Assembly (NCBI RefSeq): GCF_003932505.1
Contig: NZ_QZMU01000001.1
Span: 1,674,001 to 1,738,000, forward strand
Origin: Thiohalobacter thiocyanaticus
GTDB lineage: Bacteria; Pseudomonadota; Gammaproteobacteria; Thiohalobacterales; Thiohalobacteraceae
Reading direction: 5' to 3'
Length of the DNA: 64,000 bases
Positions 20,915 through 30,875 of the stretch are shown here, piece after piece. Each line of letters begins with the position of its first letter. Position 1 is the first letter of the stretch. The notes beneath the pieces are model-generated. The model was not told the origin of the DNA. It did no database searches and was given only the letters and a program-made list of their open reading frames with translations. Both the position numbers and the translations under genes were made by a program.

Positions 20915-22276
20915 ATGTCGGAAATGACGCCACGCGAAATCGTCCAGGAGCTGGACAAGCACATCATCGGCCAGCAGTCGGCCAAGCGTGCCGTGGCCAT
21001 CGCCCTGCGCAACCGCTGGCGCCGGATGCAGGTCGATGAGGCCCTGCGCAACGAGATCACCCCCAAGAACATCCTGATGATCGGCCCCACCGGCGTGGGC
21101 AAAACCGAGATCGCGCGGCGCCTGGCGCGGCTGGCCAACGCGCCCTTCATCAAGATCGAGGCCACCAAGTTCACCGAGGTCGGCTATGTCGGCCGCGACG
21201 TCGAGTCCATCATCCGCGACCTGATCGATATCGCCATCAAGATGACCCGCGAGCGCGAGATGGACAAGGTCAGCCACCGCGCCGAGGACGCCGCCGAGGA
21301 ACGCATCCTGGATGCCCTGCTGCCCCAGCCGCGCAGCGGCAGCGGCGGCGGCTTCTTCGCCCAGCCGCAGGAGGCGCCGGAAAAACCGGCCGATTCCGAA
21401 ACCCGCCAGAAGCTGCGCAAGAAGCTGCGCGAGGGTGAGCTGGACGAACGCGAAATCGAGATCGAGCTGAGCGCCACGCCCATGGGCGTGGAGATCATGG
21501 CCCCGCCCGGCATGGAAGAGATGACCAGCCAGCTGCAGAGCATGTTCCAGAACATGTCCGGCGGCCGCACCAGGACCCGCAAGCTCAAGATCCGCGATGC
21601 CTGGAAGCTGCTGCGCGACGAGGAGGCAGCCAAGATGGTCAACGACGAGGACGTCAAGACCCAGGCCATCACACTGGTCGAGCAGAACGGCATCGTGTTC
21701 CTGGACGAGATCGACAAGGTCACCCAGCGCTCGGAGGGCGCGGGCAGCGGCGCCGACGTCTCCCGCGAGGGGGTGCAGCGCGACCTGCTGCCGCTGGTCG
21801 AGGGCAGCACTGTCTCCACCAAGCACGGCATGGTCAAGACCGATCACATCCTGTTCATCGCCTCCGGCGCCTTCCACCTGGCCAAACCTTCTGACCTGAT
21901 CCCGGAACTGCAGGGCCGGCTGCCCATCCGGGTGGAACTGGACGCGCTGGCGGTTGAGGACTTCGTGCGTATCCTGACCGAGCCGGACGCCTCGCTCACC
22001 GAGCAGTATGCCGCCCTGCTGGCCACCGAGGGCGTGACCCTGGCGTTCACGCCGGAGGGCATCGAACAGATCGCGCGCTTTGCCTGGGAGGTCAACGAGC
22101 GCACCGAGAACATCGGCGCCCGGCGCCTGCACACGGTGATGGAGCGGCTGCTGGAGGAGATCTCCTTCGAGGCCGCCGACCGCAGCGGCGAGACCATCAG
22201 CGTCGACGCCGATCTGGTCAGGAAGCACCTGGCCGATCTCGCGGGCGACGACGACCTGAGCCGGTATATTCTGTAA
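20915..22276 (+). CDS. hslU: HslUV protease ATPase subunit HslU
   Basis: HslU is the AAA+ unfoldase that feeds substrates to HslV. The 453-residue protein has Walker [10 protein letters not shown] near residue 57, the insertion I-domain (about residues 110-240), Walker B VFLDEIDK near residue 265, a sensor-1 IASGAFH and a sensor-2 [15 protein letters not shown]. The C-terminal tail DDLSRYIL docks into HslV. It directly follows hslV. Confidence 0.97.
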   Translation: MSEMTPREIVQELDKHIIGQQSAKRAVAIALRNRWRRMQVDEALRNEITPKNILMIGPTGVGKTEIARRLARLANAPFIKIEATKFTEVGYVGRDVESIIRDLIDIAIKMTREREMDKVSHRAEDAAEERILDALLPQPRSGSGGGFFAQPQEAPEKPADSETRQKLRKKLREGELDEREIEIELSATPMGVEIMAPPGMEEMTSQLQSMFQNMSGGRTRTRKLKIRDAWKLLRDEEAAKMVNDEDVKTQAITLVEQNGIVFLDEIDKVTQRSEGAGSGADVSREGVQRDLLPLVEGSTVSTKHGMVKTDHILFIASGAFHLAKPSDLIPELQGRLPIRVELDALAVEDFVRILTEPDASLTEQYAALLATEGVTLAFTPEGIEQIARFAWEVNERTENIGARRLHTVMERLLEEISFEAADRSGETISVDADLVRKHLADLAGDDDLSRYIL

Positions 22277-22595
22277 TTTTACCTTGATGGCGGGAACGCA
22301 GAGTTCGCAAAGACGCAGAGGCGCAGAGGGCTTTAAGGAAGAAGCTTGGAATTAACCGTCATGCCCGCGGAGGCGGGCATCCATCTGTCTGAGTCCTCCA
22401 TGGATTCCGGCCTGCGCCGGAATGACGAAAAGAAAACCAATGCGAAGGGATTTCTAATTTTTTTACCTTTGCGTCTCTGCGGCCTCTGCGTTATTCACCG
22501 CCGATGCCCACAAGTTACAGGGGATTTTGCCGGCCCGCCCGCCTTTGGCTAAGGTGGCACCAGCGAACCAACCCGATTTTCCGAGGAATCAAGAC
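22277..22595. repeat. Cluster of interspersed palindromic repeats after hslU
   Basis: A CGCAGAG/CGCAAAG-type unit at 22292-22332 faces an inverted copy at 22465-22497 (TTGCGTCTCTGCGGCC and following). Between them, 22360-22430 holds a second family: a GCCCGCGGAGGCGGGC hairpin followed by GGATTCCGGCCTGCGCCGG and AATGACG. No gene is seen in this 319-base gap; the ribosome site of the next gene is at its end. Confidence 0.6.
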
Positions 22596-22967
22596 ATGAG
22601 CGCGCATCCCACCGAGATCAACATGCACCAGAAGTCCCGCACCCTGGAGATCAGCTTCGACACCGGCGAGACCTTCAACCTGCCGGCGGAATACCTGCGG
22701 GTGCATTCGCCCTCGGCCGAGGTTCAGGGCCATGCGCCGGGGCAGGGCAAACTGCAGGTCGGCAAGGAAGACGTCAACATCGAGAACATCACCCCGGTGG
22801 GCAGCTACGGCGTGCAGCTGCATTTCGACGACAACCACAACACCGGCATCTATTCCTGGGACACCCTGTACGACCTGGGCAAGAACCAGGACAGGTACTG
22901 GCAGGAATACCTGCAGCGCCTGGAAGAGGCCGGCCACAAGCGCCGCGATCCCAGCGAGATCATCTGA
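22596..22967 (+). CDS. DUF971 domain protein
   Basis: The 123-residue protein matches the DUF971 (gamma-butyrobetaine hydroxylase-like N-terminal) family, with LEISFDTGETFNLPAEYLRV and YGVQLHFDDNHNTGIYSWDTL as hallmarks. Members are often linked to iron-sulfur or carnitine-related proteins, but the role of the stand-alone form is not established. ATG 22596 is preceded by CGAGGAAT, a good ribosome binding site. In some gammaproteobacteria the gene lies near hslVU and ubiE, as here. Confidence 0.85.
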   Translation: MSAHPTEINMHQKSRTLEISFDTGETFNLPAEYLRVHSPSAEVQGHAPGQGKLQVGKEDVNIENITPVGSYGVQLHFDDNHNTGIYSWDTLYDLGKNQDRYWQEYLQRLEEAGHKRRDPSEII

Positions 22968-22984
22968 TCTCCCCACTGCTGCGG

Positions 22985-23150
22985 CAGGAACGCAGAGGAC
23001 GCAAAGGCGCTGAGACGCAGAGAAATTCTGAATAATATCCCGTAGATCAGTTGCGTAGGTCGGGTCAGCCGCAGCGTAACCCGACAAGGCCGACCACCGG
23101 ATGTCGGATTACGCCCTTCGGGCTAATCCGACCTACCTGACTGATCTCCC
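22985..23150. repeat. Interspersed repeats between DUF971 gene and lysR gene
   Basis: 22988-23022 is another CGCAGAG-type unit. At 23054-23085 GTAGGTCGGGT pairs with a GTAACCCGAC unit, and 23103-23138 holds GTCGGATTACGCCC-ttcg-GGGC and TAATCCGAC, a long near-perfect hairpin. The same hairpin family recurs at 30266-30296 and 61559-61595. Confidence 0.65.
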
Positions 23151-23175
23151 CACTGCCGTATCAGTCTTTAATCCC

Positions 23176-24003
23176 TCACAGACACTCCAGCATGCGCTCG
23201 ACCAGTTCGGCCTGCTCGGCACGGGCCGACCAGGCGGCATAGGCGTGCAGCCCGAACACCGGGGCATCCTCCACCCGGTACAGCCCCCCGGCCTCCAACT
23301 CGCGGCGCACCAGCGCCAGCGGCAGATAGGCGCCGCCGCCGGCGGCCTGGATCAGCCGTAGCGCCACCTGGCCGGAGTTGCTGCGCGCCGCGGCCGGCGG
23401 CCGGTGCGGAAAGTGGCGGTCATGCTGGCTGGAAAAGACCGTGCCCCAGTTGACGAACACATAGTCCCGCGCCAGGGTCTGCTCCACGTCTTGACCGGAG
23501 CGCGTCGATACCAGCACCAGTTCCATGCGCTCGACCTCGCGCAGCACCAGACCGGCGTGCTGGGGCGGGCTGTAGAGAAAACCCAGGTGCACCTCGCCCT
23601 GGATCAGCTTCTCCGCCACCCGGGCGGCGGTACTGACCTCCACCCAGGGCGCGATGCCGGACAGCTCGCGATAGACCCGGTTGAGCCACTCCTGCAGAAA
23701 GATGTCCCAGAAGCTGGCCACCCCGGCGACCACGATCTGGGTCCGGTCATCCTCGGTGGCGGCCCGCTGGGCCCGCTCCCAGGCCTGGACGATGCCCTGG
23801 GCATGGCGCAGCAGGCGCTCACCAGCCGCGGTCAGGCTGACCTTCTGGCTGCTGCGCCGGAACACCGGGCGCCCGATCTCGCCCTCCAGCTGGCGGATGC
23901 GGGCGCTGACTGCCGAGGGTGTCAGGGACAGGTTCTCGGCGGCCTGGGTGAAGGAATGCATGCGATGGACCTCGAGAAAGGTCCGCAGGAGTTCGGTTTC
24001 CAT
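23176..24003 (-). CDS. LysR-family transcriptional regulator
   Basis: A 275-residue LysR-type regulator. The N-terminal winged helix reads TFLEVHRMHSFTQAAENLSL and TPSAVSARIRQLEGEIGRP, followed by the linker helix and a periplasmic-binding-like effector domain from about residue 90. It is divergent from the permease operon starting at 24179 with 175 bases between, the classical arrangement for LysR control of a neighbouring operon. The effector cannot be read from the sequence; a sulfur oxyanion would fit the permease family but is a guess. Confidence 0.88.
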   Translation of the reverse strand: METELLRTFLEVHRMHSFTQAAENLSLTPSAVSARIRQLEGEIGRPVFRRSSQKVSLTAAGERLLRHAQGIVQAWERAQRAATEDDRTQIVVAGVASFWDIFLQEWLNRVYRELSGIAPWVEVSTAARVAEKLIQGEVHLGFLYSPPQHAGLVLREVERMELVLVSTRSGQDVEQTLARDYVFVNWGTVFSSQHDRHFPHRPPAAARSNSGQVALRLIQAAGGGAYLPLALVRRELEAGGLYRVEDAPVFGLHAYAAWSARAEQAELVERMLECL

Positions 24004-24178
24004 GGGTTTGGACCTGCCGCAGGATATTAAATATCAATTTAAAACAATATTATACAATAATTTTTCATAATCCATCGACTATATATCGTTTCTATTATTG
24101 TCTGACATTCCCTAAACTTGCGCGCCCTGTTCCCCTCGCCGGGGATCTGGTCGAACCCATTCACGGGAGTCTTCAACC
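24004..24178. promoter_or_regulatory. Divergent control region of lysR gene and permease operon
   Basis: This 175-base gap is strikingly AT-rich (24021-24105) compared with its surroundings. ATATTAAATATCAATTTAA near 24024 contains partial dyads that could hold T-N11-A LysR boxes. TATACAATAA near 24050 resembles a -10 element. Exact sites cannot be set without experiments. Confidence 0.45.
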
Positions 24179-24433
24179 ATGAGTCGATACACCCTGACCG
24201 GCGGCTCGGCGCGGGCCCTGGCCGTGACCCTGTTGCTCGGGGCCGTCAGCGCCGGCCTGTATTTCCTGCTGTTCCTGTACTCGGACCGGCTGGTCGAACT
24301 GGCCGCCGCCACCCGCCAGGGCGAGAAGCTCTATGCCCTGATCCCCATCGCCATCGCCCTGGTCTTTTCCTTCGTCCACGGCGCCTTCACCGGACGGTTC
24401 TGGGAACTGCTGGGCCTGCGGGCCAAGAAATAA
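24179..24433 (+). CDS. Small membrane protein with two hydrophobic segments
   Basis: An 84-residue protein with two strong membrane segments (about residues 13-35 and 51-70) joined by LVELAAATRQGEK. I do not recognise a named family. It starts 15 bases before the permease gene's ATG-bearing leader, on the same strand, so it is likely a partner subunit or accessory of the permease. The ATG at 24179 follows CGGGAG. Confidence 0.72.
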   Translation: MSRYTLTGGSARALAVTLLLGAVSAGLYFLLFLYSDRLVELAAATRQGEKLYALIPIAIALVFSFVHGAFTGRFWELLGLRAKK

Positions 24434-24448
24434 TCACTGGGAGACGGC

Positions 24449-26398
24449 ATGGATACCCTGCAGTTTATCGATATCAACGCCACCACCGCCCTGATCCTGT
24501 TCCTGGTGGGCTTCGTCGGCGGCATGGTCAGCGGCTTCATCGGCTCCGGCGGCGCCTTCGTGCTCACCCCGGCCATGATGAGCCTGGGCGTGCCGGGCGT
24601 GATCGCCGTGGCCAGCAACATGGCCCACAAGTTTCCCAAATCCCTGGTCGGAGCGATCAAGCGCAACCGCTACGGTCAGGTCGACATCAAACTCGGCCTG
24701 GTGATGGGTGTGTTCGCCGAGGCCGGGGTCTTCTTCGGCAAGGGACTGATGGTGGACATCCGCGACGCCCTGGGCGGCGCCGGCACCAATCTGTACGTCT
24801 CGGCCGTGTTCGTGGTGGTGCTGGGCATCGTCGGCGGTTTCGTTCTGCGCGACGCCATTCGCGAAAAACGCGGCGAGGCAACCCAGAGCGAACCCAAGCA
24901 GCTCAACAAGGTCGCCCGCTGGGTGCGCACCCTGAACATCCCCGGCACCATGATCCATTTCAAGAGCATCGACGCGCGCATCTCCTTCCTGGTCATCGCC
25001 CCGCTGGGTTTTGCCACCGGCCTGCTGGCGGCGACCATCGCCGTGGGCGGCTTCATCGGTGTACCCGCCATGATCTACATCCTGGGCCTGCCGGCGCTGA
25101 TGGCCAGCGCCACCGAGCTGGTCATCGCCTTCGTCATGGGCATGGGCGGCAGCCTGTTCTACGCCCTGGACGGCTTCGTCGACATCCGCCTGGCCATGAT
25201 CATCCTGGCCGGCTCGCTGTTCGGCATCCAGATCGGCGCCATCGGCACCACCTACGTCAAGGACCATGTGGTCAAGTTCGTCATGGCCACCATCATGCTG
25301 CTGGTGCTGGTCAGCCGTTTCTTCTATATCCCGGGCTACCTGGGCGAGCTGGGCTTCACCGCCGAGCTGGCCCCGGACACCCGCTCGCTGCTGGACGGCA
25401 TCGGCCAGGGCATCCTTGCCTTCGCCCTGCTGTTCGGCGCGGTCATGATCCTCAAGGCCCTGGTGCAGGGTATCCGGGAACACCGCCTGGCCACCGAGGC
25501 CGCCGCGGCTGCGGCGCCGGCTGCTCCGACGGCGGCCCCGGCCGCCGCCGAGGCCGGTCAGCTCTCGCCGCTGGGCCGCTTCGAGCGTTTCCTGGTGGCC
25601 AGCGATGGCTCCGAGTTCAGCGCCGCCGCCGTGCGCGAGGCGCTGGGTATGGCCACCAAGTGCGGCGCCGAGGTACACGTCATGTCGCTGGTGGCCACCG
25701 GTGCCGAGCACGAGGCCCTGGGCGAGTCCATCCTCAAGCAGGAACTGGAGGCGGTGCAGTCAAATCTGGACCGGATCAAGGCCGAGGCCGAGGCGGCCGG
25801 GATACGCTGCCATACCCATGCCATCCACGGCCGTGCCGTGGACGAGGAGATCGTCGCCCTGGCCGACCAGGTGCAGGCGGATCTGATCATCATGGGCCGG
25901 CGCGGCCGGCGCGGCCTGGCACGGCTGATGCTGGGTCATGCCACCGCCCAGGTCATCGGCCAGGCCCACTGCAGCGTACTGGTGGTGCCGCGTGCCGCTC
26001 ACATCGAGGGTCGCCACCTGGTGCTGGCCACCGACGGCTCGCGCTATGCGGATGCCGCCGCGGTGACCACCGCGCGCCTGGCCCAGTTCTGCGGGGCCCG
26101 GGTCAGCGTGGTCTCGGTCACCACCCCGAGTCACGGCCCCGAACGCCGGGCCGAGGCCCAGCAGGCCGTGGACCGTGTGGTCGAGCACATGCGCAACGAG
26201 GGCACCGAGGTCGAAGGCCTGGTACAGGAGGGCGTGCCCTCCGAGGTCATCACCGGGCTGGCCCGGGAACGCAATGCCGACCTGATCGTCACCGGCAGCC
26301 AGGGCCGCAGCGGCCTGGAGCGGGTGCTGATCGGCAGCGTGTCCGAGCGCATCCTCAACGAGACCCCCTGCGCCGTGCTGGTGGTCAAGACCGGCTAA
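24449..26398 (+). CDS. TSUP/TauE-SafE permease fused to two universal stress domains
   Basis: Residues 1-345 form a TauE/SafE (sulfite exporter) type permease with about eight membrane segments and the repeated glycine motifs FVGGMVSGFIGSGGAF and TIAVGGFIGVPAMIY. An Ala/Pro-rich linker (about 350-370) leads to two tandem UspA domains. The first ATP-binding loop reads GRRGRRGLARLMLGH, with His where Ser/Thr is usual. The second reads GSQGRSGLERVLIGS and is complete. The permease half probably moves a sulfur-containing or organic anion across the inner membrane; the Usp pair would sit in the cytoplasm and could gate transport by nucleotide binding. This last point is inference. Confidence 0.85.
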   Translation: MDTLQFIDINATTALILFLVGFVGGMVSGFIGSGGAFVLTPAMMSLGVPGVIAVASNMAHKFPKSLVGAIKRNRYGQVDIKLGLVMGVFAEAGVFFGKGLMVDIRDALGGAGTNLYVSAVFVVVLGIVGGFVLRDAIREKRGEATQSEPKQLNKVARWVRTLNIPGTMIHFKSIDARISFLVIAPLGFATGLLAATIAVGGFIGVPAMIYILGLPALMASATELVIAFVMGMGGSLFYALDGFVDIRLAMIILAGSLFGIQIGAIGTTYVKDHVVKFVMATIMLLVLVSRFFYIPGYLGELGFTAELAPDTRSLLDGIGQGILAFALLFGAVMILKALVQGIREHRLATEAAAAAAPAAPTAAPAAAEAGQLSPLGRFERFLVASDGSEFSAAAVREALGMATKCGAEVHVMSLVATGAEHEALGESILKQELEAVQSNLDRIKAEAEAAGIRCHTHAIHGRAVDEEIVALADQVQADLIIMGRRGRRGLARLMLGHATAQVIGQAHCSVLVVPRAAHIEGRHLVLATDGSRYADAAAVTTARLAQFCGARVSVVSVTTPSHGPERRAEAQQAVDRVVEHMRNEGTEVEGLVQEGVPSEVITGLARERNADLIVTGSQGRSGLERVLIGSVSERILNETPCAVLVVKTG

Positions 26399-26566
26399 AA
26401 AACACTTCGCGCACAGCGCTTTCCCTGCCCTCCCTCTCCCTCCGGGAGTACCCATAGGGCATAAAAGGGCCGGGGTGAGGGCAGAAGGTTGCTCCGCCAC
26501 CGTTGAGAAAGCCCCGCCTCCGGCTGGTATACTGACCACCGGATTCCCACCCACAGGCCGGGCTGC

Positions 26567-27313
26567 ATGAGCGACAAGACCACCCATTTCGGTTTCAGAC
26601 AGGTTCCCTTCGAGGAGAAGGCGCGCCAGGTCCGCGGTGTGTTCGACTCAGTGGCCGACAAGTACGATGTCATGAACGATGTGATGTCGCTCGGCATTCA
26701 CCGCCTGTGGAAACGCTTCACCCTGGAGCGCAGCGGCGTGCGCCGCGGCCAGCGGGTGCTGGATCTGGCCAGCGGCACTGGCGATCTGGCCGCGCGCTTC
26801 GCACGCATGGTCGGGCCCGAGGGCGAAGTGGTCGTTTCCGACATCAATGCCAGCATGCTCGAGCAGGGCCGCCGCCGGCTGCTCGATGCGGGCGTGGCCG
26901 GCAATGTCGAATACGTGCAGGCCAATGCCGAGACCCTGCCCTTCCCCGACAATCATTTCGACTGCGTGAGCATCGCCTTCGGCCTGCGCAACGTCACTGA
27001 CAAGGACGCGGCCCTGCGCGAAATGTACCGGGTGCTCAGGCCCGCCGGCCGGGCGCTGATCCTGGAGTTCTCCCATGTCACCCTGCCCGGCGTGCGGCCG
27101 CTGTATGATCTCTACTCCTTCCGCATGCTGCCCCTGATGGGCAGGCTGATCGCCAACGATGCCCAGAGCTATCAGTATCTGGCCGAGTCCATCCGCATGC
27201 ACCCCGACCAGGAAACGCTCAAGGGGATGATGGAGGCCGCCGGCTTCGAACGGGTGGAATATCACAACCTCAGCGGCGGCATCGTGGCCCTGCACCGGGG
27301 CTACAAGCTGTGA
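26567..27313 (+). CDS. ubiE: Ubiquinone/menaquinone C-methyltransferase UbiE
   Basis: UbiE methylates the benzoquinol (or demethylmenaquinol) ring using S-adenosylmethionine. The 248-residue product has the N-terminal [20 protein letters not shown] segment, SAM motif [16 protein letters not shown], and [18 protein letters not shown] of the family signature. It overlaps the RDD gene by four bases and heads the ubiE-RDD-ubiJ-ubiB run. Confidence 0.97.
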   Translation: MSDKTTHFGFRQVPFEEKARQVRGVFDSVADKYDVMNDVMSLGIHRLWKRFTLERSGVRRGQRVLDLASGTGDLAARFARMVGPEGEVVVSDINASMLEQGRRRLLDAGVAGNVEYVQANAETLPFPDNHFDCVSIAFGLRNVTDKDAALREMYRVLRPAGRALILEFSHVTLPGVRPLYDLYSFRMLPLMGRLIANDAQSYQYLAESIRMHPDQETLKGMMEAAGFERVEYHNLSGGIVALHRGYKL

Positions 27314-27777
27314 CGCCGGCCCGCCCGTTGCAGCGGCTGGGCGCCTTTGCACTCGACTTCCTGCTGGTGCTGTTCGCCCTGGGCCTGGGCAACTGGCTGG
27401 GCTGGCTGCTGGGGCGCAGCGCCGAGCACGGCTGGATGCAGCAGGCACTTGTCCATCCCTTCCTGCCCCTGGCGTCCGCCCTGGTGCTGGTATTGACGAT
27501 CCTGCTGTTCTGGATCCGGCTGCAGGGCACGCCCGGCGCCCTGCTGATGGGCATCCGGCTGGTGGATACGCAGGGCGGCAGGCCCGGTGCGCGCCGGGCC
27601 CTGCTGCGGCTGCTGGCCTACATTCCCGCCCTGGCCGTTGGGCTGCTCGGCATCCTGTGGATGCTGTGGGACCGCGAGCGACGCGGCTGGCATGACATCC
27701 TCTCCGACACCCGGCTGGTGCAGGAGGACGAGGCGACCAGGAGCCTCGCCCGCCTGATGCGTGAGGCCGGCGCATGA
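27310..27777 (+). CDS. RDD-family membrane protein
   Basis: A 155-residue inner-membrane protein with three hydrophobic segments and the RDD-domain signature: [13 protein letters not shown] near the start and [17 protein letters not shown] in the middle, ending with [21 protein letters not shown] proteins are often of unknown function; some act in ion transport. It sits between ubiE and ubiJ with four-base overlaps on both sides, which suggests a link to the membrane quinone machinery, though that is unproven. Confidence 0.85.
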   Translation: MTPARPLQRLGAFALDFLLVLFALGLGNWLGWLLGRSAEHGWMQQALVHPFLPLASALVLVLTILLFWIRLQGTPGALLMGIRLVDTQGGRPGARRALLRLLAYIPALAVGLLGILWMLWDRERRGWHDILSDTRLVQEDEATRSLARLMREAGA

Positions 27778-28387
27778 GCACCGCCCTGACCGCCGCGCTG
27801 GAGACCGCGCTGAACCGCTATCTGGCGCTGGACCCGGAGGCCCGGACCCGGCTCGCGCCCCTGGCCGGCCGGGTGATTGCGCTGGAACTGCGCGGGCTGG
27901 GGCTGCAGCTGTTCTTTCTGCCCGGGGAGCATGACATCCAGATCCTGCAGCAGTGCGAGGATGACCCGGATGCCACCATCGCCGGGACCCCGCTGGCGCT
28001 GGCCCGCCTGGCCCTGGCCGGGCGGCCGGGCGAGGGCCTGTTCAGCGACGCCGTGGAACTGCGCGGCGACACCGGTATCGCGCGCGATTTCCAGGCACTG
28101 CTGCAGTCGGTGCAGGTCGACTGGGAGGAGCAGCTGTCGCGCCTGGTGGGCGACCGGCTGGCGCACCAGACCGGCCGCGCGCTGCGTCACGGCCGCGAGT
28201 ACGCGACCGCCACCGCGCGCACCCTGCGCCAGGATCTGTCCGAATACCTGACCGAGGAGGCGCGCCTGCTGCCCACCGCGCCGAGCTGGACCTGTTCCAT
28301 GCCGATGTCGACATCCTGCGCGACGACACCGAGCGCCTGGAGGCGCGACTGCAGCGGCTGGAGCGGCGGTTGTCGGAAAGTGAATGA
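27774..28387 (+). pseudogene. ubiJ: Ubiquinone biosynthesis accessory factor UbiJ, one frameshift
   Basis: UbiJ is an SCP2-like lipid-binding scaffold of the aerobic ubiquinone complex. The N-terminal 165 residues read through normally (ETALNRYLALDPEARTRL, then an SCP2 fold). Near 28280 the frame must gain one base to continue as AELDLFHADVDILRDDTERL and a coiled-coil tail ending at 28387, about 204 residues in all. Without the repair the helical tail is replaced by unrelated sequence. The intact tail argues for a recent change or a sequence error. It overlaps the RDD gene by four bases. Confidence 0.82.
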
Positions 28388-28550
28388 CGGGGAACACAGA
28401 GACGCGGAGGCGCAAAGAAAAATGAATATCAGAATACAGCCATTGCTCCCGGTAGTCAGGAATCATCATCGGTATCCGCACGACGTCCAATGATTCGTTT
28501 TATTGTGATATCCCTCTGCGCCTCTGCGTCCTCTGCGTTATTGCCGCACA
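28388..28550. repeat. Facing CGCAGAG-type repeats between ubiJ and ubiB
   Basis: A unit ACACAGAGACGCGGAGGCGC at 28393-28412 faces an inverted copy at 28514-28540 (CTCTGCGCCTCTGCGTCC and following). The pair could fold into a long stem. The family also occurs at 22292, 22465 and 22988. Confidence 0.55.
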
Positions 28551-28603
28551 CGCATCCAGTATCCAAGATACTCGTATACAGAATAATCTGAACAGGACCC
28601 TGC

Positions 28604-30253
28604 ATGCCCGGTTTCCGACAGCTCTGGCGTATCTTCACCATCCAGCTGGTATTGATCCGCTACGGTCTGGACGAGGTGGTCTTCGCCATCCACCTGTTCC
28701 GGCCGTTCCGGTTCCTGCTGTATCTGCTGCCCTGGAACTGGTTTCACCGCAAGCGCGACCCGCGCGCGGTGCGCATCCGCCAGGCCCTGGAGGCGCTGGG
28801 TCCCATCTATGTGAAGTTCGGCCAGATCCTGTCCACCCGCCGGGATCTGCTGCCCGACGACATCGCCGTCGAGCTGGCACGGCTGCAGGACCGGGTGCCG
28901 CCCTTTCCTTCGACGCAGGCCCGTGCCCTGATCGAATCGGCTCTGGGCCAGTCCATCGCCACGAGCTTCGCCCGCTTCGAGGACACCCCGCTGGCCTCTG
29001 CCTCCATCGCCCAGGTGCATTCCGCGACCCTGCACGACGGACGCGAGGTGGTGGTCAAGGTGGTCCGCCCCGGCATCGAGCGCACCATCGCCAACGATGT
29101 CTCGCTGCTGTACTACATGGCACGTCTGGCCAGCCGCTATTCGCGCGAAGCGCGCCGGCTGCGGCCGGTCGAGGTGGTGCACGAGTTCGAGACCACCATC
29201 ATGGACGAGCTGGACCTGCTGCGCGAAGCCGCCAACGCCTCGCAGCTGCGGCGCAACTTCAGCGACTCCGAGATGCTCTACGTGCCCGAGGTGTACTGGC
29301 CGCTGTGCCGGCGCAACGTGATGGTGATGGAGCGCATCAGCGGCATCCCGGTCAGCGACATCGAGGCCCTGCGCCGGGCCGACGTGGACCTGCAGCTGCT
29401 GTCCGAACGCGGGGTGGAGATCTTCTTCACCCAGGTGTTCAAGCACAATTTCTTCCATGCCGACATGCACCCGGGCAACATCTTCGTCGGCCGCGACAAC
29501 CGCTACCTGGCAGTGGACTTCGGTATCATGGGTACACTCAGTCCCGAGGATCAGCGTTATCTGGCCGAGAACTTCCTGGCCTTCTTCCGTCGCGACTACC
29601 ACCGGGTGGCCGAGCTGCACGTGGAATCCGAATGGGTCCCGCGCACCACCCGGGTGGACGAGTTCGAGGCCGCCATCCGCACCGTGTGCGAGCCCATCTT
29701 CGAACGCCCGCTCAAGGACATCTCCTTCGGCCAGCTGCTGCTGCGGCTGTTCCAGACCGCGCGGCGCTTCGACATGACGGTGCAGCCGCAGCTGGTGCTG
29801 CTGCAGAAGACCCTGCTCAACATCGAGGGCCTGGGCCGCCAGCTCAACCCGGACCTGGACCTGTGGCGCACCGCCAAGCCGTTTCTGGAACGCTGGATGA
29901 GCGAGCAGGTGGGGGCGCGTGCCTTCGTCGGCAATCTCAAACAGAGCATTCCGCAGTGGACCGAGGCGCTGCCGGAGCTGCCCATGCTGATCCACCGCAC
30001 CCTGAACCAGGCCACCAACGGCCACCTCACGGTGCAGTGGCGGTCGGAGGAGATAACGAAGCTGCGGCACGAACTGCGCCGCGCCAACCGGCGCAACGCG
30101 ATGGCCATCACCGGCACCGGCCTGATCGTCTCGGCCGCGCTGATCTACGGCCTGGACGGCTATGCCCCGGCCATGGTCGGCGGCGCACCGCTGCTGACCT
30201 GGGTGCTGGGGATCGCCGGGCTGGGGTTTCTGGTCAGTGCGTGGGGAGAGTAG
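28604..30253 (+). CDS. ubiB: Ubiquinone biosynthesis regulatory kinase-like protein UbiB
   Basis: UbiB is an atypical (ABC1/ADCK-like) membrane kinase or ATPase needed for ubiquinone synthesis. The 549-residue product shows the family [16 protein letters not shown] motif, the alanine-rich loop [11 protein letters not shown], the lysine in VVVKVVRPG, and [11 protein letters not shown] with the AVDFGIMG metal motif. Two C-terminal membrane helices (about residues 500-545) anchor it. It follows ubiJ after a 216-base repeat-containing gap. Confidence 0.96.
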   Translation: MPGFRQLWRIFTIQLVLIRYGLDEVVFAIHLFRPFRFLLYLLPWNWFHRKRDPRAVRIRQALEALGPIYVKFGQILSTRRDLLPDDIAVELARLQDRVPPFPSTQARALIESALGQSIATSFARFEDTPLASASIAQVHSATLHDGREVVVKVVRPGIERTIANDVSLLYYMARLASRYSREARRLRPVEVVHEFETTIMDELDLLREAANASQLRRNFSDSEMLYVPEVYWPLCRRNVMVMERISGIPVSDIEALRRADVDLQLLSERGVEIFFTQVFKHNFFHADMHPGNIFVGRDNRYLAVDFGIMGTLSPEDQRYLAENFLAFFRRDYHRVAELHVESEWVPRTTRVDEFEAAIRTVCEPIFERPLKDISFGQLLLRLFQTARRFDMTVQPQLVLLQKTLLNIEGLGRQLNPDLDLWRTAKPFLERWMSEQVGARAFVGNLKQSIPQWTEALPELPMLIHRTLNQATNGHLTVQWRSEEITKLRHELRRANRRNAMAITGTGLIVSAALIYGLDGYAPAMVGGAPLLTWVLGIAGLGFLVSAWGE

Positions 30254-30263
30254 GGATCAGACG

Positions 30264-30300
30264 CATGCGGGTTACGCCTTTCAGGCTAACCCGACCTACA
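30264..30300. repeat. Palindromic repeat after ubiB
   Basis: CGGGTTACGCC-tttca-GGCTAACCCG forms a stem of about ten pairs and is followed by ACCTACAAAAA. It may act as a terminator for ubiB. The same family is found at 23103 and 61559. Confidence 0.6.
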
Positions 30301-30314
30301 AAAACTCCGGGAGC

Positions 30315-30875
30315 TCAGGCCACATGTGGCCGCTGCAATGGCCCTTCCACTTCGATCCGCTTGGCCTGGCCGGCCAGCAGCTCGATCAGGGTCAGGGCGA
30401 AATCCATGGCAGTGCCGGGACCGCGCGAAGTGACGATCCTGCCGTCCTGCACCACCGCACCGGTCTGGTAGTCCAGGCCGGTAACGCCGGCGCCGTCCAG
30501 CACACCCGGGAAGCTGGTGGCCTTGCGATAGTCCAGCAGACCGGCGCTGGCCAGCACCTTGGGCGCGGCGCAGATGGCGGCGACGTAGCGATCGGCGCCG
30601 GCATGACGCTGGAGCATCTCGCGCAGCCGCGCATCGGCGTCCAGGTGATCGGCCCCGGGCAGGCCGCCGGGCAGGACGATCATGTCGAAGTCACGGTCTT
30701 TCACCGCATCCAGCGTGGTGTCGGGCACCAGCACGGTGCCGCGCGATGCCTTGACCGGCTGCTCGTCCAGGCCGGCGGTGATCACCTCGATGCCGGCCCG
30801 GCGCAGCAAGTCGATCAGGGTGACGGCCTCGAGTTCTTCGCAGCCCTGGGCCAGGGGGATAAGGACAGTCGCCAT
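30315..30875 (-). CDS. DJ-1/PfpI family protein (YajL-like)
   Basis: The 186-residue protein belongs to the DJ-1/ThiJ family. It shows LIPLAQGCEELEAVTLIDLLRRAG at the start and the nucleophile elbow AAICAAPKVLASAG with its reactive cysteine near residue 105. Family members act in protein or nucleotide deglycation and oxidative stress protection. ATG 30875 is chosen as the start; a longer open frame that continues upstream is the shifted polysaccharide deacetylase gene, not a true fusion. It lies at the 3' end of the gpmI-envC-ctpA-yibQ run and overlaps the yibQ-like gene by about 60 bases. Confidence 0.9.
   Translation of the reverse strand: MATVLIPLAQGCEELEAVTLIDLLRRAGIEVITAGLDEQPVKASRGTVLVPDTTLDAVKDRDFDMIVLPGGLPGADHLDADARLREMLQRHAGADRYVAAICAAPKVLASAGLLDYRKATSFPGVLDGAGVTGLDYQTGAVVQDGRIVTSRGPGTAMDFALTLIELLAGQAKRIEVEGPLQRPHVA

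Noticed and set aside
24118..26457. 779-codon plus-strand open frame overlapping the permease
   Set aside because: It is an alternative frame of the TSUP-Usp gene and reads as Arg/Gly/Pro-rich sequence.
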